Below, in pieces: positions 1 through 9,805 of a stretch of 64,000 nt of DNA. This DNA comes from Mesorhizobium opportunistum WSM2075 (GTDB lineage Bacteria > Pseudomonadota > Alphaproteobacteria > Rhizobiales > Rhizobiaceae): contig NC_015675.1 in the NCBI RefSeq assembly GCF_000176035.2, positions 806,001-870,000 on the forward strand. The letters are read 5' to 3'. The notes under the pieces are model-generated. The model had not been told where the DNA came from and did no database searches. It saw only the letters and a program-made list of their open reading frames with translations. Position 1 is the first letter of the stretch. Each line of letters starts with the position of its first letter. Position numbers and translations under genes: made by a program.

Positions 1-987
1 GGCAAGACGATCGGTGCTGATGGTCCTGGTCAGCCAATCGGAGCCGCGGCTGCGCGGCAGGATGCCGGTGATCTCGGCATAGTATCGCGATATGGCGCCG
101 AAGGTGATGAGCTGGATACCGGTGATGATCATGAAGCAGGCGGCGACGAAGGTGTTGAGGTCGAGCGAGAGATTGTTGATCACCCGCAACGGCCCGAACA
201 CCAGCAGAGCCGCAAACAATAGCCCAAGGCTTGCGAGCACCGTGCCCGGTATGAAGAACATCCAGCGCGGATTGTAGACCAGCAGGAATTTGAGATGCCG
301 CCAGCCGTCACGCCAGGTCCTCAGGTGCGGCGGCCGGCTGCGGCCGTCGGGCTTGAGCGTGGTCGGCACTTCCTCGATGCGCAGACCGGCGAGCGCGCTG
401 CGCACCACCATTTCGCTGGCGAATTCCATGCCCGTGGTCTGCAGGTCGAGCTTGCGGATGCTGTCGGCGTTGAAACCGCGCAGGCCGCAGTGGAAGTCAC
501 CGGTCCTGATGCGGAAAAACAGGCGGCCGACGAAGCTCAGCACCGGATTGCCGAGATAACGATGCAGCGGCGGCATGGCGCCGGTTTCGATGCCGCCCTG
601 GAAGCGATTGCCCATCACCAGGTCGGCGCCGTCGCGCAAACGCGCCATGAAGGCATCCAGCGCGCCGAAATCGTAGCTGTCGTCGGCATCGCCCATGATG
701 ATGAAGCGCCCCCTGGCGGCGCCGATGCCGCCCAGAAGCGCGGCGCCATAGCCCTTCTGCGTCACCGGTACGACACGGGCGCCGCCTTGGGCCGCGATCT
801 CCTGCGAACCATCGGTGCTGCCATTGTCGGCTATCAGCACCTCACCCAGGATCCCGGCCTTGTCGAGGAAGGCCCTGGCCTTCCCGATGCAGACAGCCAA
901 TGTCTCGGCCTCGTTGAGGCACGGCATCAGGATGGTGAGTTCAAGCTGTTTGGTCGAGGCGGCGCGGATGGCGGTGAGCGCGTTCAT
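1..987 (-). CDS. Family 2 glycosyltransferase, DPM1-like, C-terminus cut by window edge
   Basis: A GT-A fold glycosyltransferase of the dolichyl/polyprenyl-phosphate sugar synthase type, expected to move a sugar from a nucleotide donor to a lipid phosphate at the inner membrane. My translation shows the N-terminal nucleotide-binding stretch LMPCLNEAETLA, the DNGSTDGS motif and the metal-binding GDADDSYDF motif around residues 20-120. The C-terminal part is hydrophobic (FLLVYNPRWMFFIPGTVLA and more), pointing to two or more membrane segments, as in membrane-anchored DPM-like enzymes. The start is ATG at 987, and the frame stays open to base 1, so the stop lies outside the window. The DXD motif is intact. 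Acceptor and sugar cannot be told from sequence. It is divergent from gshB across about 250 bp. Confidence 0.88.
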   Translation of the reverse strand, partial: MNALTAIRAASTKQLELTILMPCLNEAETLAVCIGKARAFLDKAGILGEVLIADNGSTDGSQEIAAQGGARVVPVTQKGYGAALLGGIGAARGRFIIMGDADDSYDFGALDAFMARLRDGADLVMGNRFQGGIETGAMPPLHRYLGNPVLSFVGRLFFRIRTGDFHCGLRGFNADSIRKLDLQTTGMEFASEMVVRSALAGLRIEEVPTTLKPDGRSRPPHLRTWRDGWRHLKFLLVYNPRWMFFIPGTVLASLGLLFAALLVFGPLRVINNLSLDLNTFVAACFMIITGIQLITFGAISRYYAEITGILPRSRGSDWLTRTISTDRLA

Positions 988-1089
988 GGTCGTTGTTCCA
1001 TCGGGAATCCCCGTCCGGCGCCTGCCGTTGGGATATTCGAGGCCTATCTTGTATGGGAAGGCTTAAGAAAACGATGACGCAGGCACTTG

Positions 1090-1125
1090 CCTTGTCGCGA
1101 TACCTGTCGCGGTCCTTGTCGCAAT
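1090..1125. repeat. 12-bp micro-tandem repeat, three copies
   Basis: Three consecutive imperfect 12-mers (ccttgtcgcgat, acctgtcgcggt, ccttgtcgcaat) lie in the divergent gap between the glycosyltransferase and gshB. No coding function is apparent. They could be regulator half-sites or replication slippage products. Confidence 0.6.
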
Positions 1126-1234
1126 CGGGCGTGCTGGGTTTGCGTCTTGCTGTTGCCGATCTTCCGGATGTGACGATTGGCAGAAGGCGCCGGGACCCTT
1201 ATATCGCTCTCGTCGACTGTGTTGGGGACTTGCC

Positions 1235-2188
1235 ATGAAGCTGAAAATCGCCGTCCAGATGGACCACATCTCCACCGTGTCGATCACCGGCGACACCTCG
1301 TTCGCGCTGTCGCTGGAGGCGCAGCGGCGTGGCCACCAGCTTTTCCACTACACGCCCGACCGGCTGTCGATGCGCGACGGCAAGGTGTTTGCCCGCATCG
1401 AGGCGATGCAGGTGCGCGACGAGAAGGGCAACCACTATTCGCTGGGCGAGAAGGTGCGCACCGACCTCTCGGAGATGGATGTGATCCTGCTGCGCCAGGA
1501 TCCGCCCTTCGACATGAATTACATCACCACCACGCACATCCTTGAACGCATCCACCCCGGGACGCTGGTCGTCAACGATCCGGCCTGGGTGCGCAACAGT
1601 CCGGAAAAGATCTTCGTCACCGAGTTTCCCGACCTGATGCCGGACACGCTGATCACCAAGGATCCGCTCGAAGTCGCCGCCTTCCGCAAGGAGTTCGGCG
1701 ACATCATCATCAAGCCGCTGTACGGCAATGGCGGCGCCGGCATCTTCCACATGCTGGAGGCTGACCGCAACCTCGCCTCGCTGCTCGAAATGTTCGGCCA
1801 GATGTTCCGCGAACCCTATATCGTGCAGCGCTACCTGAAGGACGTGCGCAAGGGCGACAAGCGCATCATCCTGATCGACGGCGAGCCGGTCGGCGCCATC
1901 AACCGCGTGCCGGCGGAACACGATTCCCGCTCCAACATGCATGTCGGCGGCCGCGCCGAGAAGACCGAACTGACCGAACGCGAGCGCGAGATCTGCGCCC
2001 GCATCGGACCGTCGCTGAAGGAACGCGGCTTCATCCTGGTCGGCATCGACGTCATCGGCGACTACATGACCGAGATCAACGTGACCTCGCCGACCGGCGT
2101 ACGCGAAGTGCAGCGCTTCGGCGGCGCCGACATCGCCAGCCTGTTCTGGGATGCCGTCGAGGGGAAGCGGCGGAAGTCGGCCGCGTAA
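1235..2188 (+). CDS. gshB: Glutathione synthetase
   Basis: Catalyses the ATP-dependent joining of gamma-glutamylcysteine and glycine, the last step of glutathione synthesis, in the cytosol. The 317-aa product matches the family's usual length of about 315. The N-terminus ([15 protein letters not shown]) is the pre-ATP-grasp domain. The ATP-grasp region carries [14 protein letters not shown] (about residues 151-164), [20 protein letters not shown] and the metal/phosphate-binding [19 protein letters not shown] near residues 270-290. The ATG at 1235 is the only start that keeps the whole N-terminal domain. Two glutathione S-transferase genes lie elsewhere in the window, so the thiol made here is used locally as well as generally. 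Confidence 0.97.
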   Translation: MKLKIAVQMDHISTVSITGDTSFALSLEAQRRGHQLFHYTPDRLSMRDGKVFARIEAMQVRDEKGNHYSLGEKVRTDLSEMDVILLRQDPPFDMNYITTTHILERIHPGTLVVNDPAWVRNSPEKIFVTEFPDLMPDTLITKDPLEVAAFRKEFGDIIIKPLYGNGGAGIFHMLEADRNLASLLEMFGQMFREPYIVQRYLKDVRKGDKRIILIDGEPVGAINRVPAEHDSRSNMHVGGRAEKTELTEREREICARIGPSLKERGFILVGIDVIGDYMTEINVTSPTGVREVQRFGGADIASLFWDAVEGKRRKSAA

Positions 2189-2195
2189 TCGCCGC

Positions 2196-3317
2196 ATGTT
2201 GACTCTACAGCACGGGTATCGCCATCCTACCGGATTCGAGATTGTCGGAGCTATGTTGCGCCATCGCCGCAACCTCCGGAAAGGGCATCCTTCCGCGAAG
2301 GCGCAACCTGCTCTTCAGGCAAGCTTGCTGTCGGACGATCCGTTCATATCCTATTCGGGAATGTCCGGTACGCCCCTCGGATTGGCAAGTCATATGCCTC
2401 ACCTTCCACGCAGCCATCGCGCCTGGTTTCTCATCTCGCCAACCTGGTCCATCGAAAACAATTCCAGCGTCAAAGCGATCCGGACCTATGCCGTTCTGCA
2501 TAGGCTTAGGAACCCCCGTCACTCGCTGATCTTCCTGTGCAACACACAAGCCGAGGTGGATCTGTTGAACCAGTCCGGTGAGGCCGCTTTCCTGCACAAC
2601 AAGACCTCGACCACCTCCGAATACATATTCAGGCCGCTCGACGACATCGCTGTGGAATTTGATGCAATCTACAATGCGCAACTGGCTTCGTGGAAACGCC
2701 ACGACCTGTCGCTTGGCATCCAGCGTTGCGCATTTGTCTTTTATCGCGATTCAATCGAGTCATCCACGGCGGAGTCGGAAAGAGCACGAATAAATCGGCA
2801 CAAGGAGCTCGCGCCGGGCCACGTGTTTGTCAATGAGTTCGACAGCACCGGCAAGCCCGTCCGATTGGCGCCGGCTCAAGTGAACATGCATCTAAACCGT
2901 GCAGCCGTGGGAATTTGTCTCTCCGAAGTGGAGGGGCCAATGTTCGCCAGCACGGAATATCTTCTCGCGGGGCTTCCTGTGGTCACGACGCCGAACCATG
3001 GTGGCCGAGACCTTTATCTGGATGACGACTATTGCCTTACGGTTCCACCCGATCCTCGATCCATCGCGGAGGCTGTCTTGGCGCTAAAGGAGCGACGAAT
3101 CCCCCGGACCTATATTCGTTCGCAAACTTTGAAACGAGTTGAACGGGACCGCGGGCGGTTCATAGACCTTGTAAATGAGATTCTCCTGGAAAGCGGCTCT
3201 TTGCGCCGGATCGCCATGCCTTGGCCTTTCCGATATCCTGTCATGGAGTGGCTTCCACCCCAGATCGCAATCGATCGATCGCTTTCAGGTGCGGTCGATG
3301 CCTTCATCACCGCTTAG
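2196..3317 (+). CDS. GT-B fold glycosyltransferase (family 1/4-like), substrate unknown
   Basis: A 373-aa protein whose C-terminal half has the donor-binding signature of GT-B glycosyltransferases: SEVEGPMFASTEYLLAGLPV followed by TTPNHGGRDLYLDD and a DPRSIAEAV segment. The N-terminal half (PRSHRAWFLISPTWSIENNS region) is the less conserved acceptor domain. I chose ATG 2196 because it lies 8 bp after the gshB stop; an earlier in-frame ATG at 2151 would overlap gshB by 38 bp, and a later one lies at 2253. No signal peptide is evident. Base use is visibly less GC-rich than in gshB or yifB, with more A/T third positions, so it may be an acquired gene. It could be co-transcribed with gshB but shares no obvious pathway. 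Possible roles are surface polysaccharide or glycolipid decoration. Confidence 0.75.
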   Translation: MLTLQHGYRHPTGFEIVGAMLRHRRNLRKGHPSAKAQPALQASLLSDDPFISYSGMSGTPLGLASHMPHLPRSHRAWFLISPTWSIENNSSVKAIRTYAVLHRLRNPRHSLIFLCNTQAEVDLLNQSGEAAFLHNKTSTTSEYIFRPLDDIAVEFDAIYNAQLASWKRHDLSLGIQRCAFVFYRDSIESSTAESERARINRHKELAPGHVFVNEFDSTGKPVRLAPAQVNMHLNRAAVGICLSEVEGPMFASTEYLLAGLPVVTTPNHGGRDLYLDDDYCLTVPPDPRSIAEAVLALKERRIPRTYIRSQTLKRVERDRGRFIDLVNEILLESGSLRRIAMPWPFRYPVMEWLPPQIAIDRSLSGAVDAFITA

Positions 3318-3507
3318 ACGGCAAGCTGAAGCGGCCGTTTTCATTTTGTCTTAACCATGTTCCGCTTTTGCAGCCAGGCACAATCCGCCTGCAACCATAG
3401 CGTTTGCCTGTTCTCGTAATGTTCTTGATATGGCCGAAGAATTGTGATTGTCTCCGCGAGGGGTCATTCTTGGCCAATCGCAGGGGTTACGGCCCGGGGG
3501 CTTGAAA

Positions 3508-5040
3508 ATGGTGGCGCGGGTTCGCACGGTCGCTTTCCAGGGCATCGAGGCCGTGCCGGTCGACGTGCAGGTGATGATCGCGCCTGGCAAGGTCAACATG
3601 CACATCGTCGGTCTGCCCGACAAGGCGGTGGCCGAAAGCCGCGAGCGGGTGCAGGCGGCGCTGCATGCGTCCGGCCTGTCGATGCCGTCGAAGAAGGTGA
3701 CCATCAACCTGGCGCCCGCCGACCTGCCCAAGGAAGGAAGCCATTACGATCTGCCGATCGCGCTCGGCCTGATGGCCGCCCTTGGCGCTATTCCCGGCGA
3801 CATGCTGGCCGGCTATGTCGTGCTCGGCGAGCTCTCGCTCGACGGCACGATCACCGCCGTGGCCGGTGCGTTGCCGGCGGCGATCGGCGCCAATGCCGAG
3901 GGCAAGGGGCTGATCTGCCCGTTCGCCTGCGGACCGGAAGCCGCCTGGGCGGGGCGGGAATTCGACATTCTGGCGCCGCGCAGCCTGATTGCCATCGCCA
4001 ACCATTTCCGCGGCACGCAGGTGCTGTCGCGGCCGGAGGCCGGCATCCACGCCTCGGCGCTGGACCTGCCTGACCTCGCCGACATCAAGGGCCAGGAGAC
4101 CGCCAAGCGGGCGCTGGAGGTGGCGGCGGCCGGCGGACACAATCTGCTGATGGTCGGCCCGCCCGGATCGGGCAAATCGATGCTGGCGCAGCGGCTGCCG
4201 TCGATCCTGCCGCCGCTGGCGCCGAAGGAATTGCTCGAAGTCTCGATGATCGCCTCGGTGGCGGGCGAACTCGGCGAAGGCAAGCTGACCGACCGGCGGC
4301 CGTTCCGCGCGCCGCATCATTCGGCGTCGATGGCGGCGATGGTCGGCGGCGGCATGCGCGCACGGCCGGGCGAAGTATCGCTGGCCCATCACGGCGTGCT
4401 GTTCCTGGACGAGTTTCCGGAATTCACGCCGCAGACGCTCGATGCGCTGCGCCAGCCGCTGGAGACCGGCGACTGCATGATCGCGCGCGCCAACCATCGC
4501 GTCACCTATCCGGCGCGCATCCAGCTGGTGGCGGCGATGAACCCGTGCCGCTGCGGCATGGCCGGCGAGCCGGGCTATCGCTGCCTGCGCGGCGAACGCT
4601 GCCGCACCGACTACCAGGCGCGCATTTCGGGCCCGCTGCTCGACCGCATCGATCTCAGGATCGAAGTGCCGGCGGTCTCGGCGAGTGACCTGATCCGGCC
4701 CGACCGGGCGGAAAAAAGCGCGGCGGTCGCACTGCGCGTTGCCCGGGCGCGCACCATCCAGCGCGAACGCTTCGAACGGCTCGGCGCCACCCGCGCCACC
4801 ACCAACGCGCATTGCGCGCCGGCGATGATCGAGGAGATCGCCATGCCGGATGCCGCCGGGCTGTCGCTGCTCAAGGACGCCAGCGAAAAGCTCGCCTTTT
4901 CGGCGCGCGCCTACCACCGGGTGCTGAAAGTGGCGCGCACGCTCGCCGACCTCGACGCCAGCGAAACCGTCGGCCGCATCCATTTGGCCGAGGCGATTTC
5001 TTATCGCATGAGCTCGGAGCGGATGGCGCAGGCGGCGTAG
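3508..5040 (+). CDS. YifB/ComM family Mg-chelatase-like AAA+ ATPase
   Basis: A 510-aa cytoplasmic ATPase of the YifB/ComM family, known in competent bacteria as a DNA branch-migration helicase acting on integrating transformation DNA. The N-terminal ChlI-like Lon-protease-fold domain covers about residues 1-170. The AAA+ core has Walker A GPPGSGKSMLAQRLP and Walker B GVLFLDEFPEF. A Cys-rich insert (NPCRCGMAGEPGYRC...C) precedes the sensor segment GPLLDRIDLRIEVP, and a C-terminal Mg_chelatase_C domain ends the protein. I chose ATG 3508 (MVARVRTVAFQG) over the upstream ATG at 3448 because it gives the usual N-terminus and a length of about 510. The stop abuts a dispersed repeat. Confidence 0.93.
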   Translation: MVARVRTVAFQGIEAVPVDVQVMIAPGKVNMHIVGLPDKAVAESRERVQAALHASGLSMPSKKVTINLAPADLPKEGSHYDLPIALGLMAALGAIPGDMLAGYVVLGELSLDGTITAVAGALPAAIGANAEGKGLICPFACGPEAAWAGREFDILAPRSLIAIANHFRGTQVLSRPEAGIHASALDLPDLADIKGQETAKRALEVAAAGGHNLLMVGPPGSGKSMLAQRLPSILPPLAPKELLEVSMIASVAGELGEGKLTDRRPFRAPHHSASMAAMVGGGMRARPGEVSLAHHGVLFLDEFPEFTPQTLDALRQPLETGDCMIARANHRVTYPARIQLVAAMNPCRCGMAGEPGYRCLRGERCRTDYQARISGPLLDRIDLRIEVPAVSASDLIRPDRAEKSAAVALRVARARTIQRERFERLGATRATTNAHCAPAMIEEIAMPDAAGLSLLKDASEKLAFSARAYHRVLKVARTLADLDASETVGRIHLAEAISYRMSSERMAQAA

Positions 5041-5131
5041 AGCAATTCCAGGAAAAGTGTGGAACGGTTTTCCCGGGAAAAGCGCATATAGCGCTTTCCC
5101 TTGGGAATTGCGTTAGAACAAGGAGATAGAG
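5039..5131. repeat. Dispersed palindromic repeat, copy 1 (agcaattcc...gagatagagc type)
   Basis: An intergenic element beginning at the yifB stop, with agcaattccaggaaaagtg, internal palindromic segments (gaaaagcgcatatagcgctttc) and an end reading aacaaggagatagagc. An inverted, diverged copy lies at 11447-11540. Elements of this form are common between genes in Mesorhizobium and relatives. It may act as a transcript-end hairpin between the convergent yifB and glcB. Confidence 0.7.
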
Positions 5132-5163
5132 CGGTTCGCCGTTCCGTGAAACGGGGTGCGTTT

Positions 5164-7335
5164 TCAGGCCGTCGCTTTTGCCTTCAGCTCTAGCCGCCGC
5201 GCGTGCAGCACCGGCTCGGTGTAGCCGTTGGGTTGGCTGGTGCCCTTGAACACCAGGTCGCAGGCGGCCTGGAAGGCGATCGAGCCGTCGAAATCGGGCG
5301 CCATCGGCCGGTAGAGCGGGTCGCCTACATTCTGGCGGTCGACGATGGCCGCCATGCGTTGCAGCGAATCCCGCACCTGGATTTGCGAGCACACCTTGTG
5401 GCGCAACCAGTTGGCGATGTGCTGCGAGGAGATGCGCAGCGTGGCGCGGTCTTCCATCAGGCCGACATCGTTGATGTCGGGCACTTTGGAGCAGCCGACG
5501 CCCTGGTCGATCCAGCGCACGACATAGCCCAGAATCCCCTGCGCGTTGTTGTCGAGCTCGCGCTGGATCTCGTCGGGCGTCCAGTTCGGACGCACGGCCA
5601 CCGGCACCGAGAGGATGTCGTCGAGCTTCGCCTTCGGGCGGCTCTTCAGCGCCGCCTGCACTGCGTGGACATCGACCTTGTGGTAATGCGTGGCATGCAG
5701 CGTCGCCGCCGTCGGCGACGGCACCCAGGCGGTGTTGGCGCCGGCCTTGGGATGGGCGATCTTCTCGGCCAGCATCGCCGCCATCAGGTCCGGCATCGCC
5801 CACATGCCCTTGCCGATCTGGGCGTGGCCGGCCAGACCGCATTCGAGCCCGGTGTCGACATTCCAGGCCTCGTAGGCGGAAATCCAGGCGGCCTGCTTCA
5901 TGTCGCCCTTGCGGATCATCGGGCCGGCTTCCATCGAGGTGTGTATCTCGTCGCCGGTGCGGTCGAGGAAACCGGTGTTGATGAACACCACCCGATCTTT
6001 CGCAGCGCGGATCGCTTCCCTGAGGTTGACGGTGGTACGCCGCTCCTCGTCCATGATGCCCATCTTGATGGTATTCCCGGGCATGCCGAGCAGGGCTTCG
6101 ACGCGGTCGAAAATCTCGACGGCGAAGGCGACTTCCTCCGGCCCGTGCATTTTGGGCTTCACCACATACATCGAGCCCGCGCGCGAATTCATCCGCCGCC
6201 CGCTCGGCCCGACATCGTGCAGCGCGATCAGCGCCGTCATCGCGGCGTCCATGATGCCTTCTGGCACTTCGTTGCCGTCGCGGTCCAGGATCGCCGGGTT
6301 GGTCATCAGGTGACCTACGTTGCGCACCAGCATCAGCGAACGGCCGGGCACGGTCAGCGTGCCGCCGACGGGTGCGGTGTAAGAGCGATCCGGATTGAGT
6401 TTGCGGACAAAGCTCTTGCCGCCCTTGGTGATCTCTTCGGCCAGATCGCCTTTCATCAGGCCGAGCCAGTTGCGGTAGACCACGACCTTGTCTTCGGCAT
6501 CGACCGCGGCGACCGAATCCTCGCAGTCCTGGATGGTGGTCAGCGCCGACTCCAGCATGACATCGGCAATGCCAGCCGGATCGGTGCGGCCGATCTGATT
6601 GTCGCGGTCGATCACGATCTCGACATGCAGGCCGTTCCTGACCAGCAGCACGGCTTGCGGGTTGGCGGCGTCGCCGCGATAGCCGACGAACTGCTTGGGA
6701 TCGGCGAGCGTGGTGATGCCGGCGCCCTCACCCAGTTTCAGCGCGCCGTGCGCCACCGAGAGGCCGTTGACGCCAGCCCATTTTCCCGTGGTCAGCGGCG
6801 CGGACTCGTCGAGAAAGTCCTTGGCCCAGGCGATGACCTTGGCGCCGCGCGCGGGATTGAAGCCCTTGCCCTTCCCGGCGCCGTCGGTCTCGGGGATGGC
6901 ATCGGTGCCGTAGAGCGCATCGTAGAGCGAGCCCCAGCGCGCATTGGCGGCGTTGAGCGCATAGCGGGCATTCATCACCGGCACGACCAGCTGCGGACCG
7001 GCGACGACGGCGATCTCGGGGTCGACTTTGTCCGTCGACACGCTGAAGGCCGGCCCCTCGGGCACGAGATAGCCGATCTCCTTGAGGAAGCCCTTGTAGG
7101 CCTCCATGTCGATGGGGGCGCCGTTGTCGCGATACCAGCCGTCGAGCTTCTCCTGCATGGCGTCGCGTTTTGCCAGCAGCGCCCGGTTCTTCGGCGCGAG
7201 GTCGTGGACGATGGCAGAAAAACCGTTCCAGAAAGCCGCCGCTTCGATGCCGGTGCCGGGCAACGCCTCGCCAGCCACAAAATCATGCAGCTCGCGGGCA
7301 ATCCGCAATCCGGCGATTTCGACGCGATCGGTCAT
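5164..7335 (-). CDS. glcB: Malate synthase G
   Basis: Condenses glyoxylate with acetyl-CoA to malate (glyoxylate cycle and glycolate use). The 723-aa length equals the usual AceB-G isoform length. Diagnostic segments include [35 protein letters not shown], the catalytic-barrel stretch [20 protein letters not shown] and [16 protein letters not shown], and the C-terminal [21 protein letters not shown] used the ATG at 7335 ([12 protein letters not shown]) because the frame open to 7395 adds 20 residues with no family resemblance. Convergent with yifB. No isocitrate lyase gene is next to it in the window. Confidence 0.97.
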   Translation of the reverse strand: MTDRVEIAGLRIARELHDFVAGEALPGTGIEAAAFWNGFSAIVHDLAPKNRALLAKRDAMQEKLDGWYRDNGAPIDMEAYKGFLKEIGYLVPEGPAFSVSTDKVDPEIAVVAGPQLVVPVMNARYALNAANARWGSLYDALYGTDAIPETDGAGKGKGFNPARGAKVIAWAKDFLDESAPLTTGKWAGVNGLSVAHGALKLGEGAGITTLADPKQFVGYRGDAANPQAVLLVRNGLHVEIVIDRDNQIGRTDPAGIADVMLESALTTIQDCEDSVAAVDAEDKVVVYRNWLGLMKGDLAEEITKGGKSFVRKLNPDRSYTAPVGGTLTVPGRSLMLVRNVGHLMTNPAILDRDGNEVPEGIMDAAMTALIALHDVGPSGRRMNSRAGSMYVVKPKMHGPEEVAFAVEIFDRVEALLGMPGNTIKMGIMDEERRTTVNLREAIRAAKDRVVFINTGFLDRTGDEIHTSMEAGPMIRKGDMKQAAWISAYEAWNVDTGLECGLAGHAQIGKGMWAMPDLMAAMLAEKIAHPKAGANTAWVPSPTAATLHATHYHKVDVHAVQAALKSRPKAKLDDILSVPVAVRPNWTPDEIQRELDNNAQGILGYVVRWIDQGVGCSKVPDINDVGLMEDRATLRISSQHIANWLRHKVCSQIQVRDSLQRMAAIVDRQNVGDPLYRPMAPDFDGSIAFQAACDLVFKGTSQPNGYTEPVLHARRLELKAKATA

Positions 7336-7441
7336 CAGGCTGCTCCAGATGAAAGGCTTTGCGGGGCGTTTGACATGTTGGGGTTGCAGGGTCAATTCAG
7401 CTTAGGTTGAAGGCGAGCGTTTTGGCGAGCGGTGACGCTGC

Positions 7442-7598
7442 CGATCTCCCTCCTTGAGGGGGGAGATGGCCGGCAGGCCAGAGGGGGTCGGTTCGACTGG
7501 ATGCGACCTCCTGCTTTGAACAGAAGAGGCAAGCGCCTTATGTCCGGCGACCCCCTCTGTCGCCTTCGGCGACATCTCCCCCTCAAGGGGGGAGATCG
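7442..7598. repeat. Bipartite inverted-repeat element A (~157 bp)
   Basis: Two arms in opposite orientation. The left arm holds gatctccctccttgagggg and ggccggcaggccagaggggg; the right arm holds ccccctctgtcgcc, ttcggcgacatctccccctc and aaggggggagatcg. Each arm can fold alone and the two arms also pair with each other. Related elements lie at 44490, 50416, 54261, 61758 and 63544. This copy sits just downstream of the hyuA stop and upstream of glcB. Confidence 0.85.
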
Positions 7599-7602
7599 CT
7601 CT

Positions 7603-9645
7603 TCACACCGCGATCCTTGGCCGTCCCGAGGCCACCGCGACCACGTGCGCCTCGATGAACATGCGCTGGGCTTCGACTGTGGAAACCTTGAATTCTGTTG
7701 CGACGTCGATCTCGGCGCTGTCGGTGCCGGCATCCCTGGCGCGCTGGGCGACGATGGCGCGCACATCGGCCTCGGCGGCCGCGAGCGCTGCCGCCTCGTC
7801 GAGGAAATCGCGCACGGTTTCGCCCGAGGCAAGGCGAAACAGCCCTTCCTTGGGCTGGCTGACCCGCGCCTCGGCCGAGACCCTGACTTGACCGACGACG
7901 GCGCCGAGCGCGTTGGCGACATCGGTATCATCGGGCACAACGCACTCATTGCCGACCAGGGGCGCGAGGCCGGCATAGTGCAGCGGCGCCGAGGCGCCGA
8001 GGCCGATGACCGGACGGTCGAGCGCGACGCTGAGGCGGGCGATGCCGGGATGCGCGTCGACGGCGCGCTGCACCAGCGCATGTGCGACCGTGGCCGCGCC
8101 GTCGAGCCCGTCCTCGGCAAAGGCGGTTTCGAGAATGTATTCGGCCGACCAGCGCGTCAGTGTCACCAGCACCCGCTCCGAGATCACTTCGGGCGACGCG
8201 GCGATGGGCTGGCCACGACCGTCGCGCTTGCGGGCAAACAGCTCGGCGCCGAGGCGGGCGGCGGCGGCATCCCAGTTTGACTGCTTGCCCTGCACATGCG
8301 CCGCGTCCGAGGGGGTGAAGCCGCAAATGTGCACCAGCCCGCGCGAGACCAGCCGGTTCAAGGTGGCGTTCTGGGCATTCGACGTCAGCAGCCTGTCGAG
8401 GGCAAGCGGGGTCGCGCCGATCGCCTCGTAAAGCCGCGCCTCCGGAGCGGTCAGCCCGGCGGCGAGCCTGTCCGGCACGCCTGTGCGCACCGCGAAGCGG
8501 CCATCCATGCGGCCGGTATTGGGTGCGCGCAGCTGTCGCTCGAGTTCCGATCTCACTGCGTCACCATGCGCCATGCCGGCCAGCGCCAGCGGCACCAGGC
8601 GGCGCGGGCCGAGCAGGATCCTCGGGTTGAGCGCGCCATCCTCCAGCGCCACTTCGGAATCGCCGCCAAGGCCGAAGGTGCGCATGGCGACGGCCTCGAC
8701 CATGGTGCGGAAGCCGCCGACGGTGGCGCCTTCCGGATCGAGGCGTGGACGACCTCCATCGAGCACGGCGACGTCGGTGGTGGTGCCGCCGATGTCGGAG
8801 ACCACGGCATTGTCGAGCCCGGTCATGTGGCGGGCACCTACCAGGCTGGCGGCAGGCCCGGAGAGGATCGTCTCGATCGGCCGCTGGCGGGCGAATGCCG
8901 CCGAGACCAGCGCGCCGTCGCCGCGCACCACCATCAAGGGGGCGGCGATGTTGCGCTCCGCGAGAAAGCCCTCGGTTGCCGCCACCAGCCGGTCGATCAT
9001 CGAGATAAGCCTGGCATTGAGCAAGGTGGTCAGCGCCCGGCGTGGGCCGCCGAGCTTGGCCGACAGCTCGTGGCTCGATGTGACCGGCAGGCCGGTTTTT
9101 TCCCGGATCAACTCGCGGGCAGCGACCTCATGTGCCGGATTGCGGGTGGCGAAATAGGCGCAGACGGCAAAGCCGGACACCGAGGCGCCGAGTTCCGGCA
9201 AGGCGGCCTCAAGCCCGGAAAGATCGAGCTTGGCGGCATTGCCGTGGACATCGTGGCCGCCCGGACAAAACACCACCGGATCGGTGCCGAGCGCGGCCTT
9301 CAGCCCGTCGCGGGCAAGGTCTGCCTCGGAAAAGCCGATCATGACCAGCGCCACCCGGCCGCCCTGCCCCTCGACCAGCGCGTTGGTGGCGAGCGTCGTC
9401 GACATCGAGACCAGTTTGATCGCAGCCGGATCGGTGCCGGCCTTGTGTAGCACCGCATCGACGGCGCCGGAAATGCCGACGGCAAGATCGTGCCGCGTGG
9501 TCAGCGCCTTGGCCTTGGCCAGCACCTTGCCCTTGTTCGGCCCCTGCTGCGGGCCTTCGGTCTCGGACCACAGCACGGCATCGGTATAAGTGCCGCCGGT
9601 ATCGATCCCGAGGAACAGCGGTTTTGGCTTGGTCTTGGCGGTCAT
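7603..9645 (-). CDS. Hydantoinase/5-oxoprolinase family protein, HyuA-like subunit
   Basis: A 680-aa protein of the HyuA family (ATP-dependent N-methylhydantoinase A / 5-oxoprolinase / acetophenone carboxylase subunits). The N-terminal Hydant_A_N domain begins LFLGIDTGGTYTDAVLW, the phosphate-binding loop of the actin-like ATPase fold. The central hydantoinase_A domain contains SDIGGTTTDVAVLDGGRP and SGPAASLVGARHMTGLDNAV. I used the ATG at 9645 (MTAKTKPKPLFLG) rather than the far upstream 9840, whose extra 65 residues lack homology-like character. The partner HyuB subunit, usually adjacent, is absent here, so the protein may act alone or with a distant partner. The substrate (hydantoin, oxoproline or other cyclic amide) cannot be assigned. 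Confidence 0.85.
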   Translation of the reverse strand: MTAKTKPKPLFLGIDTGGTYTDAVLWSETEGPQQGPNKGKVLAKAKALTTRHDLAVGISGAVDAVLHKAGTDPAAIKLVSMSTTLATNALVEGQGGRVALVMIGFSEADLARDGLKAALGTDPVVFCPGGHDVHGNAAKLDLSGLEAALPELGASVSGFAVCAYFATRNPAHEVAARELIREKTGLPVTSSHELSAKLGGPRRALTTLLNARLISMIDRLVAATEGFLAERNIAAPLMVVRGDGALVSAAFARQRPIETILSGPAASLVGARHMTGLDNAVVSDIGGTTTDVAVLDGGRPRLDPEGATVGGFRTMVEAVAMRTFGLGGDSEVALEDGALNPRILLGPRRLVPLALAGMAHGDAVRSELERQLRAPNTGRMDGRFAVRTGVPDRLAAGLTAPEARLYEAIGATPLALDRLLTSNAQNATLNRLVSRGLVHICGFTPSDAAHVQGKQSNWDAAAARLGAELFARKRDGRGQPIAASPEVISERVLVTLTRWSAEYILETAFAEDGLDGAATVAHALVQRAVDAHPGIARLSVALDRPVIGLGASAPLHYAGLAPLVGNECVVPDDTDVANALGAVVGQVRVSAEARVSQPKEGLFRLASGETVRDFLDEAAALAAAEADVRAIVAQRARDAGTDSAEIDVATEFKVSTVEAQRMFIEAHVVAVASGRPRIAV

Positions 9646-9805
9646 TTTTGGTGGCGGTCCGATGGCAGAATTTATTTGCCCTGCCCTTAGCCGATAGTGG
9701 ACGGCCGATAAAGCCGCGAGCGCTGGGCCAAGGAAGAGAGATTGTTGTTGGCGAACAAGCAACGTCGGCGGGCCAGCACCCCCCTCTGTCCTGCCGACCA
9801 AACGG

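Noticed and set aside
5203..7410. 735-codon open frame on the plus strand
   Set aside because: Exactly antisense to malate synthase G; a by-product of GC-rich third positions, with no family resemblance.
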